Assembly (NCBI GenBank): GCA_035644935.1
Contig: DASQNO010000061.1
Location: 1-58,502, forward strand
Direction: 5' to 3'
Length of the DNA: 58,502 nt
Origin: CADCVW01 sp035644935
GTDB lineage: Bacteria; Pseudomonadota; Alphaproteobacteria; Sphingomonadales; Sphingomonadaceae
The notes beneath the pieces were generated by a model that saw only the letters and a program-made list of their open reading frames with translations, had not been told where the DNA came from and ran no database searches. Shown in pieces: positions 48,260 through 58,502 of the stretch; the first letter of the stretch is position 1, and each line of letters starts with the position of its first letter. The position numbers and the translations under genes were made by a program.

Positions 48260-48547
48260 ATGAACTTCAGACCGTTGCACGACCGCGTGCTCGTTCGCCG
48301 CATCGAAGCCGACGAGAAGACCGCCGGCGGCATCATCATCCCCGACACCGCTAAGGAAAAGCCGCAGGAAGGCGAAGTCGTCGCCGCCGGCACCGGCGCA
48401 CGCAACGAGGCTGGCACGGTTCAGCCGCTCGAGGTCAAGGCGGGCGACAAGATCCTGTTCGGCAAATGGTCGGGCACCGAGGTCAAGGTCGACGGCGAAG
48501 AGCTGATCATCATGAAGGAAAGCGACATTCTGGGGATCGTCGGCTGA
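48260..48547 (+). CDS. groES: Co-chaperonin GroES
   Basis: 95 residues. Standard motifs: NFRPLHDRVLVRRIEADEKT, GGIIIPDTAKEKPQEGEVVA with the mobile loop, and the end ELIIMKESDILGIVG. It caps the GroEL ring. Control is from the CIRCE element upstream. groEL follows after 59 nt. Confidence 0.98.
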   Translation: MNFRPLHDRVLVRRIEADEKTAGGIIIPDTAKEKPQEGEVVAAGTGARNEAGTVQPLEVKAGDKILFGKWSGTEVKVDGEELIIMKESDILGIVG

Positions 48548-48606
48548 CGTTCCAGGCGTGACTTTTCTGTGACTTTCCAAACCTCAATTCTGAAAGGGTA
48601 GCCCAC

Positions 48607-50256
<1,650 letters not shown>

Positions 50257-50266
50257 TTTCGGGCAC

Positions 50267-50430
50267 GGGGTAGCCCAACGGCTACCCCGACCACGAAACC
50301 AGAACGGCCGGCAGGACGGCGGAGCACCTCCGCCGAACCTGTCCGACGTCAGCTTGGGCTTCGCCCAAGCCGCTCATACGAACATCCAAACGCACGAAGA
50401 GGCCGGGGGAGAAATCCTCCGGCCTTTTTG
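50267..50430 (+). terminator. Structured groEL 3' tail ending in an intrinsic terminator
   Basis: Four stem-loops: GGGGTAGCC/GGCTACCCC (50267-50288), GGCGGAG/CTCCGCC (50318-50334), GCTTGGGC/GCCCAAGC (50352-50370) and an 11-bp stem AGGCCGGGGGA with loop GAAA (50400-50425) followed by TTTTT. The last is a good terminator; the others may form a stable 3' RNA. Confidence 0.8.
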
Positions 50431-50522
50431 TTCGATCCGAATCACGTTGGAGTGCCACTCGGCAGCGCTGGTCCTTAATCGCGTAGACCCTGTAGGTAGC
50501 GAGCGATTGAAGGAGAAAGGCC

Positions 50523-50972
50523 TTGCGGCATCAGCTCACCGGCAATGCCGGTTTATACCACGTCGCTCGGGAGCTATCGCGCCGTGGTTGGCACGTGATG
50601 CCGACGGTTCGGAACGCGAGAGGGGCAGACCTTTACGCCGCCAGCGATGATGAAGCCCGCTTGCTCCCCATTCAGTCGAAGGCGCTTTCAAAAAGGGCAC
50701 CCGTGCCGCTAGGCGGCTCGCTGGGGACGCTTCGGTCGCACTGGTGGGTCGTCACCATAAACGCAAACACCGCATCACCCACCTGCTTTGTGCTCACTTT
50801 GGACGAAGTGAAGGCTGCCGCCCATCGAGGCGTTGGCCCGACCGGAACAGTGTCTTACTGGCTTCAGCCGAAATCCTACGCCCTGCCCGACTATCAAGAG
50901 GCCTGGGAGCGGCTGGGAAGCCCATTGGTTTCCGAGTGGGACATAGCCAGCAGCCAGTCGACTTCGGACTGA
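50523..50972 (+). CDS. Putative PD-(D/E)XK-type nuclease-like protein
   Basis: 149 residues, TTG start with AGGAG 7 nt upstream. An early helix (AGLYHVARELSRRGWHVMPT) leads to RNARGADLYAAS and then IQSKALSKRAPVPLGG, the spacing and residues (D, then Q-x-K) of restriction-endonuclease-like folds. WWVVTINANTASPTCFVLTL and YQEAWERLGSP also occur in uncharacterised proteins of this type. Without the rest of a restriction system nearby, its role is open: repair, defence or a stray fragment of a mobile gene. Confidence 0.6.
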   Translation: MRHQLTGNAGLYHVARELSRRGWHVMPTVRNARGADLYAASDDEARLLPIQSKALSKRAPVPLGGSLGTLRSHWWVVTINANTASPTCFVLTLDEVKAAAHRGVGPTGTVSYWLQPKSYALPDYQEAWERLGSPLVSEWDIASSQSTSD

Positions 50973-51023
50973 ACAACCGCCGCACGCCTCACCCCGGAGA
51001 TCCGGGCCTATGCCAAAATAAGC

Positions 51024-51200
51024 TTACTCGTCGGCTTCCTTGTCGGCACCGGCCGCTGGCTCATCCTCGTCCGCCGGCTCGTCGAGCATCGCGGCAGCAT
51101 CGTTGAGTTGCTGTTCCTCGTCGGAGGTCAGCGCGCCCTCCTCCGGTTCGGCGCTGCAGGCGGCGAGCAGCAGCGCGGCGGCTAATGCGAGCGGGCGCAC
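51024..51200 (-). CDS. Small acidic lipoprotein
   Basis: 58 residues, start GTG 51200. A signal peptide ends in the lipobox LLLAAC-S (RPLALAAALLLAAC), so it is a lipoprotein. The mature part is strongly acidic (EPEEGALTSDEEQQLNDAAA, MLDEPADEDEPAAG). It begins 1 nt before the stop of the preceding lipoprotein gene. No family is recognised. Confidence 0.7.
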   Translation of the reverse strand: MRPLALAAALLLAACSAEPEEGALTSDEEQQLNDAAAMLDEPADEDEPAAGADKEADE

Positions 51201-51201
51201 C

Positions 51202-51459
51202 TTAGTAGACCTCGACCTTGGTCGTGTTGGACACGCCGGCGCGGTTCGCGGGCGCGGGGTCGTCGATGCTGTTGCTGAGGTTGTCGAGTTCGGCGTCCGC
51301 CGCCTTCAGCGCATCGGCTTCGGCGGCCTGCGTGTCCGAAATCGCCTCGGCGGTCGCGGCGGCCGGCCGCGTCTCGGCGGTGGCGTTGGCGCTATTGCCG
51401 GCGGTTTGGCTGCCGCACGCGGCGAGCGCCAGGCAGAGGAGGGGGGCGATCGTCTTCAT
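51202..51459 (-). CDS. Small acidic lipoprotein linked to MlaA
   Basis: 85 residues. A lipobox is seen in LLCLALAAC-G. The mature chain is short, acidic and probably unfolded (AEADALKAADAELDNLSNSI). Its start ATG overlaps the MlaA stop by 4 nt (ATGA), so it is made with MlaA. A second tiny lipoprotein follows. Function unknown; a helper of lipid transport is possible. Confidence 0.75.
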   Translation of the reverse strand: MKTIAPLLCLALAACGSQTAGNSANATAETRPAAATAEAISDTQAAEADALKAADAELDNLSNSIDDPAPANRAGVSNTTKVEVY

Positions 51460-52256
51460 GGCTGTTTCTCTTGCAGCTGGAGCGGCGGGGGAGCGGCGTC
51501 GATTTCCTTCAACGCGGCGTCGAGATCGGTGTCAGCAGCTGGCGTTGCGTTCTCCTGGTCCGTGATCGCGACGGCGCGGCGTTGGAAGAAGGCGGAGCGG
51601 GCGGCGGCGTAGGGGTCGGCGCTGGTGTTGAGCACTTCCTCGGCGCCGCTTTCCATGAAATCGGACCGCGCGCTGATCGCCCGCGACACGCCGATGGCCG
51701 CGCTTTCGATCGGCCTGGGATTGACGACCTGCGAGATCGCGACGTTCTGCGGGTCGGCGACCATGCCGACGCCGATGCCGACGCCGTCGCGCACGGTGGA
51801 CGGCCCGAACAGCGGCAGGACGAGATAGCCGCCGTCCTTGACGCCCCAGGTCGCCAGCGTCTGTCCGAAATCCTCGCGCGTGGGCTTGAGGCCGAGACCG
51901 GTGGCGTGATCGGCCAACCCGCCAACGCCGATCGTGGTGTTGATCACGAAGCGGCCCAGCGCGTTGGCGGCGCGGCGGGGCTTGCCCTGCAGCAGTGCAT
52001 TGATCGCCGACCACGGTTCGGTGAGGTTTTCCAGCACCCGGGACAAGCCGCGGCGCGCGGGCACGGGCGTCACCGTCCGGTAGACCACCGCGCCCGGACG
52101 GACGACCGCCCGGTCCACCGCACGATTGGCGCCGAACATCGCGCGATTGAAGCCTTCATAAGGGTCGGGACCTCGGCCGGTGGTCGCGCAAGCGCCCAGG
52201 CCCGACGCGGCGGCGAGCAGAAGGGCGGTGCGCGCGCGATGTCGGTGCAAAGTCAT
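51456..52256 (-). CDS. mlaA: Outer-membrane lipoprotein MlaA (VacJ)
   Basis: 266 residues from ATG 52256 (MTLHRHRARTALLLAAASG), lipobox LGAC-ATT. MlaA removes stray phospholipid from the outer leaflet. Family motifs: GPDPYEGFNRAMFGANRAVD, NALGRFVINTTIGVGGLADH and GYLVLPLFGPSTVRDGVGIG. The other Mla genes are not here. It leads an operon with two tiny lipoproteins and diverges from the methionine operon. Confidence 0.92.
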   Translation of the reverse strand: MTLHRHRARTALLLAAASGLGACATTGRGPDPYEGFNRAMFGANRAVDRAVVRPGAVVYRTVTPVPARRGLSRVLENLTEPWSAINALLQGKPRRAANALGRFVINTTIGVGGLADHATGLGLKPTREDFGQTLATWGVKDGGYLVLPLFGPSTVRDGVGIGVGMVADPQNVAISQVVNPRPIESAAIGVSRAISARSDFMESGAEEVLNTSADPYAAARSAFFQRRAVAITDQENATPAADTDLDAALKEIDAAPPPLQLQEKQP

Positions 52257-52300
52257 GACGACGCGTTGCCACAGCGGCAGGGCGCGCGGCAAGCATTGAC

Positions 52301-52322
52301 GATATAAGCATATCCTTATATC
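52301..52322. promoter_or_regulatory. Palindromic operator of the methionine operon
   Basis: GATATAAG-CATATC-CTTATATC is a perfect 8-bp inverted repeat 9 nt before the start of the ArsR-methyltransferase gene. TTGACG (52296-52301) adjoins it and could be a -35 element, so a bound repressor would block the promoter. The reader is probably the ArsR domain next door. Confidence 0.75.
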
Positions 52323-52330
52323 CCGTTTTA

Positions 52331-53281
52331 GTGCCACATGCCGTCGACATCCTGCGCGCTTTGGCGGACCCGACGCGGCTTCGCATCGCCAGCCTGCTGC
52401 GCGCGATGGAGCTGTCCGTCGGCGAACTCGCGCAGGTCTTGGCGCAGTCGCAGCCGCGCGTGTCGCGCCACGTGAAGATCCTGGCCGACGCGGGCCTCGC
52501 CGATCGCCGCAAGGAGGGGAGCTGGATGTTCCTGAGCCTGGGCGACCGCGCACGCGTGCTGCCGCTGCTGGATGCCGTCGCCGACTGGGGCGACGAGGAA
52601 ACGGCCGCGTCGGACCTCGCGCGCCTTGGCGCGGTGCGGGCGGACCGCGCGGCGGCGGCGCAGCGTTACTTCGAAGGCCACGCCAAGGTCTGGGACAGCA
52701 TCCGGTCGCTGCACATCGCCGAGGCGCAGGTCGAGGAGGCGGTGGGCCGCGCGATCGGCGGGGATTCCGTGGAATGCCTGGTCGACATCGGCACGGGCAC
52801 GGGACGCATGCTGGCGCTGTTCGGCGGCGCGGCGGCCCACGCGATCGGCATCGACCGCAGTTCCGAGATGCTGCGCGTGGCGCGCGCCCAGCTGGAGGCG
52901 GCGGGGTTCGCGGGAAGCGATCTGCGGCAGGGCGACATGTACGCGCTTCCCTTGCGCGACGGCACCGCCGACCTCGTCATCCTGCATCAGGTGCTGCATT
53001 ATGCGCAGGCGCCCGCGGCGGCGATCGCGGAAGCCGCGCGCGTGCTGACGCCGGGCGGACGACTGCTGATCGTCGACTTCGCGCCACATGAACGCGAGGA
53101 GCTGCGCGAGCGCGACGCTCATGCGCGGCTGGGCTTTTCGGACGAGGCGATGCTCGGCTGGCTGCGCGCGGCCGGGCTGGACGCCCGGGTGGTCGAGCAT
53201 CTGGAAGGCGGCGAGCTGACCGTCACCCTGTGGCGCGGCACGCGGCCGGGCATCCCGATCGCCCGAGCAAAGGCAGCCTGA
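52331..53281 (+). CDS. ArsR-type regulator fused to SAM methyltransferase
   Basis: 316 residues, start GTG 52331. The N-terminal 85 residues are an ArsR winged helix (ILRALADPTRLRIASLLRAM, QSQPRVSRHVKILADAGLAD). No metal-binding cysteines are seen. The rest is a class I methyltransferase with the SAM loop CLVDIGTGTGRMLALFGG, acidic IGIDRSSEML and DLVILHQVLHYAQAPAAA. Placement before metF and the palindromic operator suggest that it senses SAM or SAH with the methyltransferase part and represses the methionine cycle. Its stop and the metF start overlap by one base. Confidence 0.85.
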   Translation: MPHAVDILRALADPTRLRIASLLRAMELSVGELAQVLAQSQPRVSRHVKILADAGLADRRKEGSWMFLSLGDRARVLPLLDAVADWGDEETAASDLARLGAVRADRAAAAQRYFEGHAKVWDSIRSLHIAEAQVEEAVGRAIGGDSVECLVDIGTGTGRMLALFGGAAAHAIGIDRSSEMLRVARAQLEAAGFAGSDLRQGDMYALPLRDGTADLVILHQVLHYAQAPAAAIAEAARVLTPGGRLLIVDFAPHEREELRERDAHARLGFSDEAMLGWLRAAGLDARVVEHLEGGELTVTLWRGTRPGIPIARAKAA

Positions 53282-54195
53282 TGAACGTACAGACCATTGG
53301 ACACACGCCCCTGTTCGCGGATGCCTGCGGCGACATTGACGTGTCGTTCGAGTTCTTTCCGCCCAAGACCGAGACGATGGCGGAAACGCTATGGAAGTCG
53401 GTGGAAACGCTGGCACCGCTCGGGCCGCGCTTCGTATCGGTGACCTACGGCGCTGGCGGGTCGACACGCGAGCGGACGCACGCCACCGTGTCCCGCATCG
53501 CGCGCGAAACGCCGCTGGAGGCCGCCGCGCACCTGACCTGCGTCGATGCGACGCGCGAAGAGATCGACGAGATCGCGCGTGGATACTGGAACGAGGGCGT
53601 GCGCCACATCGTCGCGCTGCGCGGCGATCCGCCCGAACCCGGCCGTCCGTTCGAGGCGCGGCCCGACGGCTACGCCAACGCGGCGGCGCTGACCGAAGGG
53701 CTGCTCAAGGTCGCCCCGTTCGAGATCTCCGTCGCCGCCTACCCGGAGGCGCATCCCGAGTCGCCGTGCGCCAACAGCGACATCGACAATTTGAAGCGCA
53801 AGCTGGACGCGGGCGCGACGCGCGCGATTACGCAGTTCTTCTTCTCCGCCGACGCGTATTTCCGCTTCCGCGACCGTGCAGCCGCGGCCGGAATCGACAA
53901 GGAGCTGGTGCCGGGCATCCTGCCGGTGACCAACGTCGCCACCACACGCAAGTTCGCGGACCAGTGTGGCGCGGCGATCCCCGATTGGATGGACCGGACG
54001 TTCGAAGGCTTGGACAATTTGCCTGCCGCGCGGCAACTGATTGCGGCGACCATCGCGGCCGAATTGTGCGCGCAACTCTATGCCGGCGGGGTCCGGCACT
54101 TCCACTTCTATACGTTGAATCGGGCCGAACTCGCTTATGCGATCTGCCACTTGCTGGGCGTGCGCAGCCCTGAGACGCTGAAGGTGGCCGCGTGA
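53281..54195 (+). CDS. metF: Methylenetetrahydrofolate reductase
   Basis: 304 residues from ATG 53281. It makes 5-methyl-THF for MetH with FAD. Motifs: DVSFEFFPPKTETM, FVSVTYGAGGSTRERT, HIVALRGDPPEP, KLDAGATRAITQFFF and HFHFYTLNRAELAYAICHLL. It overlaps both neighbours, so the whole set is one operon. Confidence 0.96.
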   Translation: MNVQTIGHTPLFADACGDIDVSFEFFPPKTETMAETLWKSVETLAPLGPRFVSVTYGAGGSTRERTHATVSRIARETPLEAAAHLTCVDATREEIDEIARGYWNEGVRHIVALRGDPPEPGRPFEARPDGYANAAALTEGLLKVAPFEISVAAYPEAHPESPCANSDIDNLKRKLDAGATRAITQFFFSADAYFRFRDRAAAAGIDKELVPGILPVTNVATTRKFADQCGAAIPDWMDRTFEGLDNLPAARQLIAATIAAELCAQLYAGGVRHFHFYTLNRAELAYAICHLLGVRSPETLKVAA

Positions 54196-55226
54196 CCCGC
54201 GACGACGCCCTGCGCGCCGAGGCCGGCAAGCGCATCCTGGTCAAGGACGGCGCGTACGGCACCGCGGTGCAGGCCTTTCGGCTCGCCGAAGCGGATTATC
54301 GCGGCGCCTACGAGCTCAAACGCGACCAGAAGGGCAATAACGACCTGCTCTGCCTGACGCGGCCCGACCTGATGGCGGACATCTGCACGCGTTATGCGGA
54401 GGCCGGTGCCGACGTGTTCGGCACCAACAGCTTCAACGCCAACGTCATCAGTCAGGCCGATTACGGGGCGGAGCATCTGGTCGACGACATCAACGTCGCC
54501 GCGGCGCGGATCGTGCGCGAGGTCGCGGACCGTTATGCCGATCGCGACGGCCGGCCGCGGTTCGTGTGCGGCGCGCTGGGTCCGACCAACAAGACGCTAT
54601 CGCTGTCGCCGGACGTCAACGATCCCGGCTATCGCGAGGTGGATTTCGATTTCGTGTCGCAGGTCTACGCGCAACAGGCGGCGGCGCTGGTCGAAGGCGG
54701 GGCGGACTTCATCCTGATCGAAACGGTGTTCGACACGCTGAACGCCAAGGCGGCGATCCACGGTGTGCGTTCGCTTGGGGGACACCTCCCGATCATGCTG
54801 TCGATGACGCTGACGGACCTGTCGGGACGCAATTTGTCGGGCCATTCGATCGAGGCGTTCTGGGCGTCGGTGCGGCACGCCCGCCCGCTGACGATCGGGC
54901 TCAACTGCTCGTTCGGCGCCGACCAGTTGCGCCCGCATATCGCGACGCTCTCAGGCATCGCCGATACGCTGCTGATGGCCTACCCCAACGCCGGCCTGCC
55001 CAACGACTTGGGCGAGTATGACGAGGAGCCGGGCACCACCGCAGCCTATATCCGCGAATGGGCCGACCGCCGGCAGATCAACATCGTCGGCGGTTGCTGC
55101 GGCACGACGCCCGCGCATATCCGCGCGATCGCAGACGCCGTGGCGGGCATGCGCCCGCGCGCGGTCGCGGCCAAGCCGGTGCTGACGCAGTTGGCGGGTT
55201 TGGACCCGATGATCCTGGCGGCGTGA
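54192..55226 (+). CDS. metH: Methionine synthase, homocysteine-binding part (split MetH)
   Basis: 344 residues, start GTG overlapping the metF stop by 4 nt. It is only the first module of MetH: a barrel that holds homocysteine on zinc through Cys in TIGLNCSFGADQLRPH and the Cys pair in IVGGCCGTTPAHIRAIAD. VKDGAYGTAVQAFRLAEADY and GADVFGTNSFNANVISQADY are also typical. The rest of the enzyme is encoded separately downstream at 55344, a split common in sphingomonads. Confidence 0.94.
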   Translation: MTRDDALRAEAGKRILVKDGAYGTAVQAFRLAEADYRGAYELKRDQKGNNDLLCLTRPDLMADICTRYAEAGADVFGTNSFNANVISQADYGAEHLVDDINVAAARIVREVADRYADRDGRPRFVCGALGPTNKTLSLSPDVNDPGYREVDFDFVSQVYAQQAAALVEGGADFILIETVFDTLNAKAAIHGVRSLGGHLPIMLSMTLTDLSGRNLSGHSIEAFWASVRHARPLTIGLNCSFGADQLRPHIATLSGIADTLLMAYPNAGLPNDLGEYDEEPGTTAAYIREWADRRQINIVGGCCGTTPAHIRAIADAVAGMRPRAVAAKPVLTQLAGLDPMILAA

Positions 55227-55235
55227 ACCTACACG

Positions 55236-55326
55236 GTCGTTGCGGGCGAAGCGCGGCGATCCGGAACAAGTGGCCGCCGGATGTTTCGGGACTGGATCGC
55301 CGCGTCGCTTCGCTCCTCGCAATGAC
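55236..55326. repeat. Palindromic repeat between the two metH genes
   Basis: GTCGTTGCGGGCGAAGCG (from 55236, running to GGCGATCC at 55262) and its approximate complement from GGATCGCCGCG (55294) to CTCGCAATGAC (55326). The right arm is the well-known GGATCGCCGCGTCGCTTCGC type of alphaproteobacterial repeat. Confidence 0.8.
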
Positions 55327-55343
55327 GAACCCATCGGATTGAT

Positions 55344-57986
<2,643 letters not shown>

Positions 57987-58055
57987 CTAATCTAGGCAAG
58001 GAGAACGAGCGCGCTTGCGGTGTTATGCAGGCGTGTTTCTGGGAGTTGCGTACAC

Positions 58056-58502
58056 ATGAACGGAATGACGATCGGCCTTTTGGTCGGAAGCGCGGTGCTG
58101 GCCACCGCGTTGGGCGCGCAATCGCAAGGCGCGGCGTTCACCGTCGCCGAAACGGGGCGATCCTTTTCGCGGCTGCAGGCCGCGGTGGACGCGATCGGCG
58201 ACGGCCGTGGAACGATCAGAGTCGCCCCCGGTCAGTATAGTCAGTGCGCGGTGCAGAATGCCGGCCGCGTCGCATTCCAGGCCGTCGAGCCCGGAACCGC
58301 GATCTTCGACGGCGGCGCGTGCGAGGGCAAGGCGACGTTGGTGTTGCGCGGCGCGGGCGCGAGCGTCGAGGGTCTGGTGTTCCAGAACATCCGCGTGCCC
58401 GATGCCAACGGGGCCGGCATCCGGCTGGAACGCGGCAATCTGGACGTTGCGGAAACGATGTTCCGGGATAGCGAACAAGGCATCCTCACCGCAGGCGATC
58501 CG
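58056..58502 (+). CDS. Secreted right-handed beta-helix protein (3' end outside window)
   Basis: The frame from ATG 58056 is open to the last base, giving 149 residues. A signal peptide (TIGLLVGSAVLATALGAQSQ) precedes FTVAETGRSFSRLQAAVDAI then GRGTIRVAPGQYSQCAVQN and repeating coils (VEGLVFQNIRVPDANGAGIR, LDVAETMFRDSEQGI) of pectate-lyase-like beta-helices. The start resembles periplasmic or secreted carbohydrate-active or structural proteins. Substrate unknown. Confidence 0.78.
   Translation, partial: MNGMTIGLLVGSAVLATALGAQSQGAAFTVAETGRSFSRLQAAVDAIGDGRGTIRVAPGQYSQCAVQNAGRVAFQAVEPGTAIFDGGACEGKATLVLRGAGASVEGLVFQNIRVPDANGAGIRLERGNLDVAETMFRDSEQGILTAGDP

Noticed and set aside
52257..52330. SAM or SAH riboswitch before the methionine operon
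   Set aside because: The gap is only 74 nt and is taken up by a DNA palindrome and promoter-like boxes; no aptamer-like pairing was found.

Overview
The window is GC-rich chromosomal DNA of an alphaproteobacterium, most likely a member of the Sphingomonadaceae. Pointers are the split methionine synthase with an ArsR-methyltransferase fusion ahead of metF, the exosortase-A-associated glycan genes, the TamA/TamB pair, a Zur-type regulator next to dxs, an Ala/Pro-rich N-terminal extension on ribosomal protein S9, and several palindromic repeats of the kind common in sphingomonad genomes. Both window ends cut through genes: putA on the left and a beta-helix protein on the right.

Layout. 1-4.1 kb: putA (broken by the window edge, with an in-frame palindromic insertion) and an MscS-type channel. 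4.1-9 kb: topoisomerase IB, an exosortase-A O-glycosylation ligase, a small membrane protein, the matching glycosyltransferase and a membrane protein. 9-11.5 kb: a small regulatory module in which an S24-type repressor diverges from two tiny genes across three 20-bp-spaced operator-like repeats, then an EAL phosphodiesterase and small membrane genes. 11.6-19.6 kb: tamA-tamB and an amino-acid permease. 19.6-21.4 kb: glnA and glnB.

21,427-25,487 is a complete 4,061-bp transposon: 23-bp perfect terminal inverted repeats, an exact 8-bp target duplication (AAATATTG), an IS1-like DDE transposase in the middle and six passenger genes. The left arm carries a DUF768-type gene, a small basic protein and a YdaS/P63C protein. 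The right arm carries a RelE-like toxin, an XRE antitoxin and a third gene that overlap one another. It sits about 70 bp upstream of glnB, in what was a short divergent promoter region shared with a nucleotidyltransferase gene. This is the strongest candidate for an undescribed system in the window.

25.5-29.2 kb: sugar/choline-type nucleotidyltransferase, methionine aminopeptidase, CinA-like protein and a SufS-like aminotransferase. 29.5-35.4 kb: an accessory surface-fibre locus (outer-membrane usher plus two secreted beta-rich proteins, no recognisable chaperone) diverging from a LuxR regulator and an orphan OmpR-type response regulator. 36-45.5 kb: tRNA-Gly(CCC), a phosphoesterase, rpsI/rplM, ctaA, merC-zur-dxs, tlyA, tspO, ubiK, ybjN and proC. 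45.5-50.5 kb: a GNAT acetyltransferase, sppA and a CIRCE-controlled groES-groEL operon with a highly structured 3' tail. 50.5-58.5 kb: a nuclease-like gene, two tiny lipoproteins with mlaA, then a methionine-cycle operon (ArsR-MTase, metF, metH in two pieces) behind a clear operator, and the start of a beta-helix protein.

Identifications rest on reading motifs and recalled family knowledge; no database search was possible.
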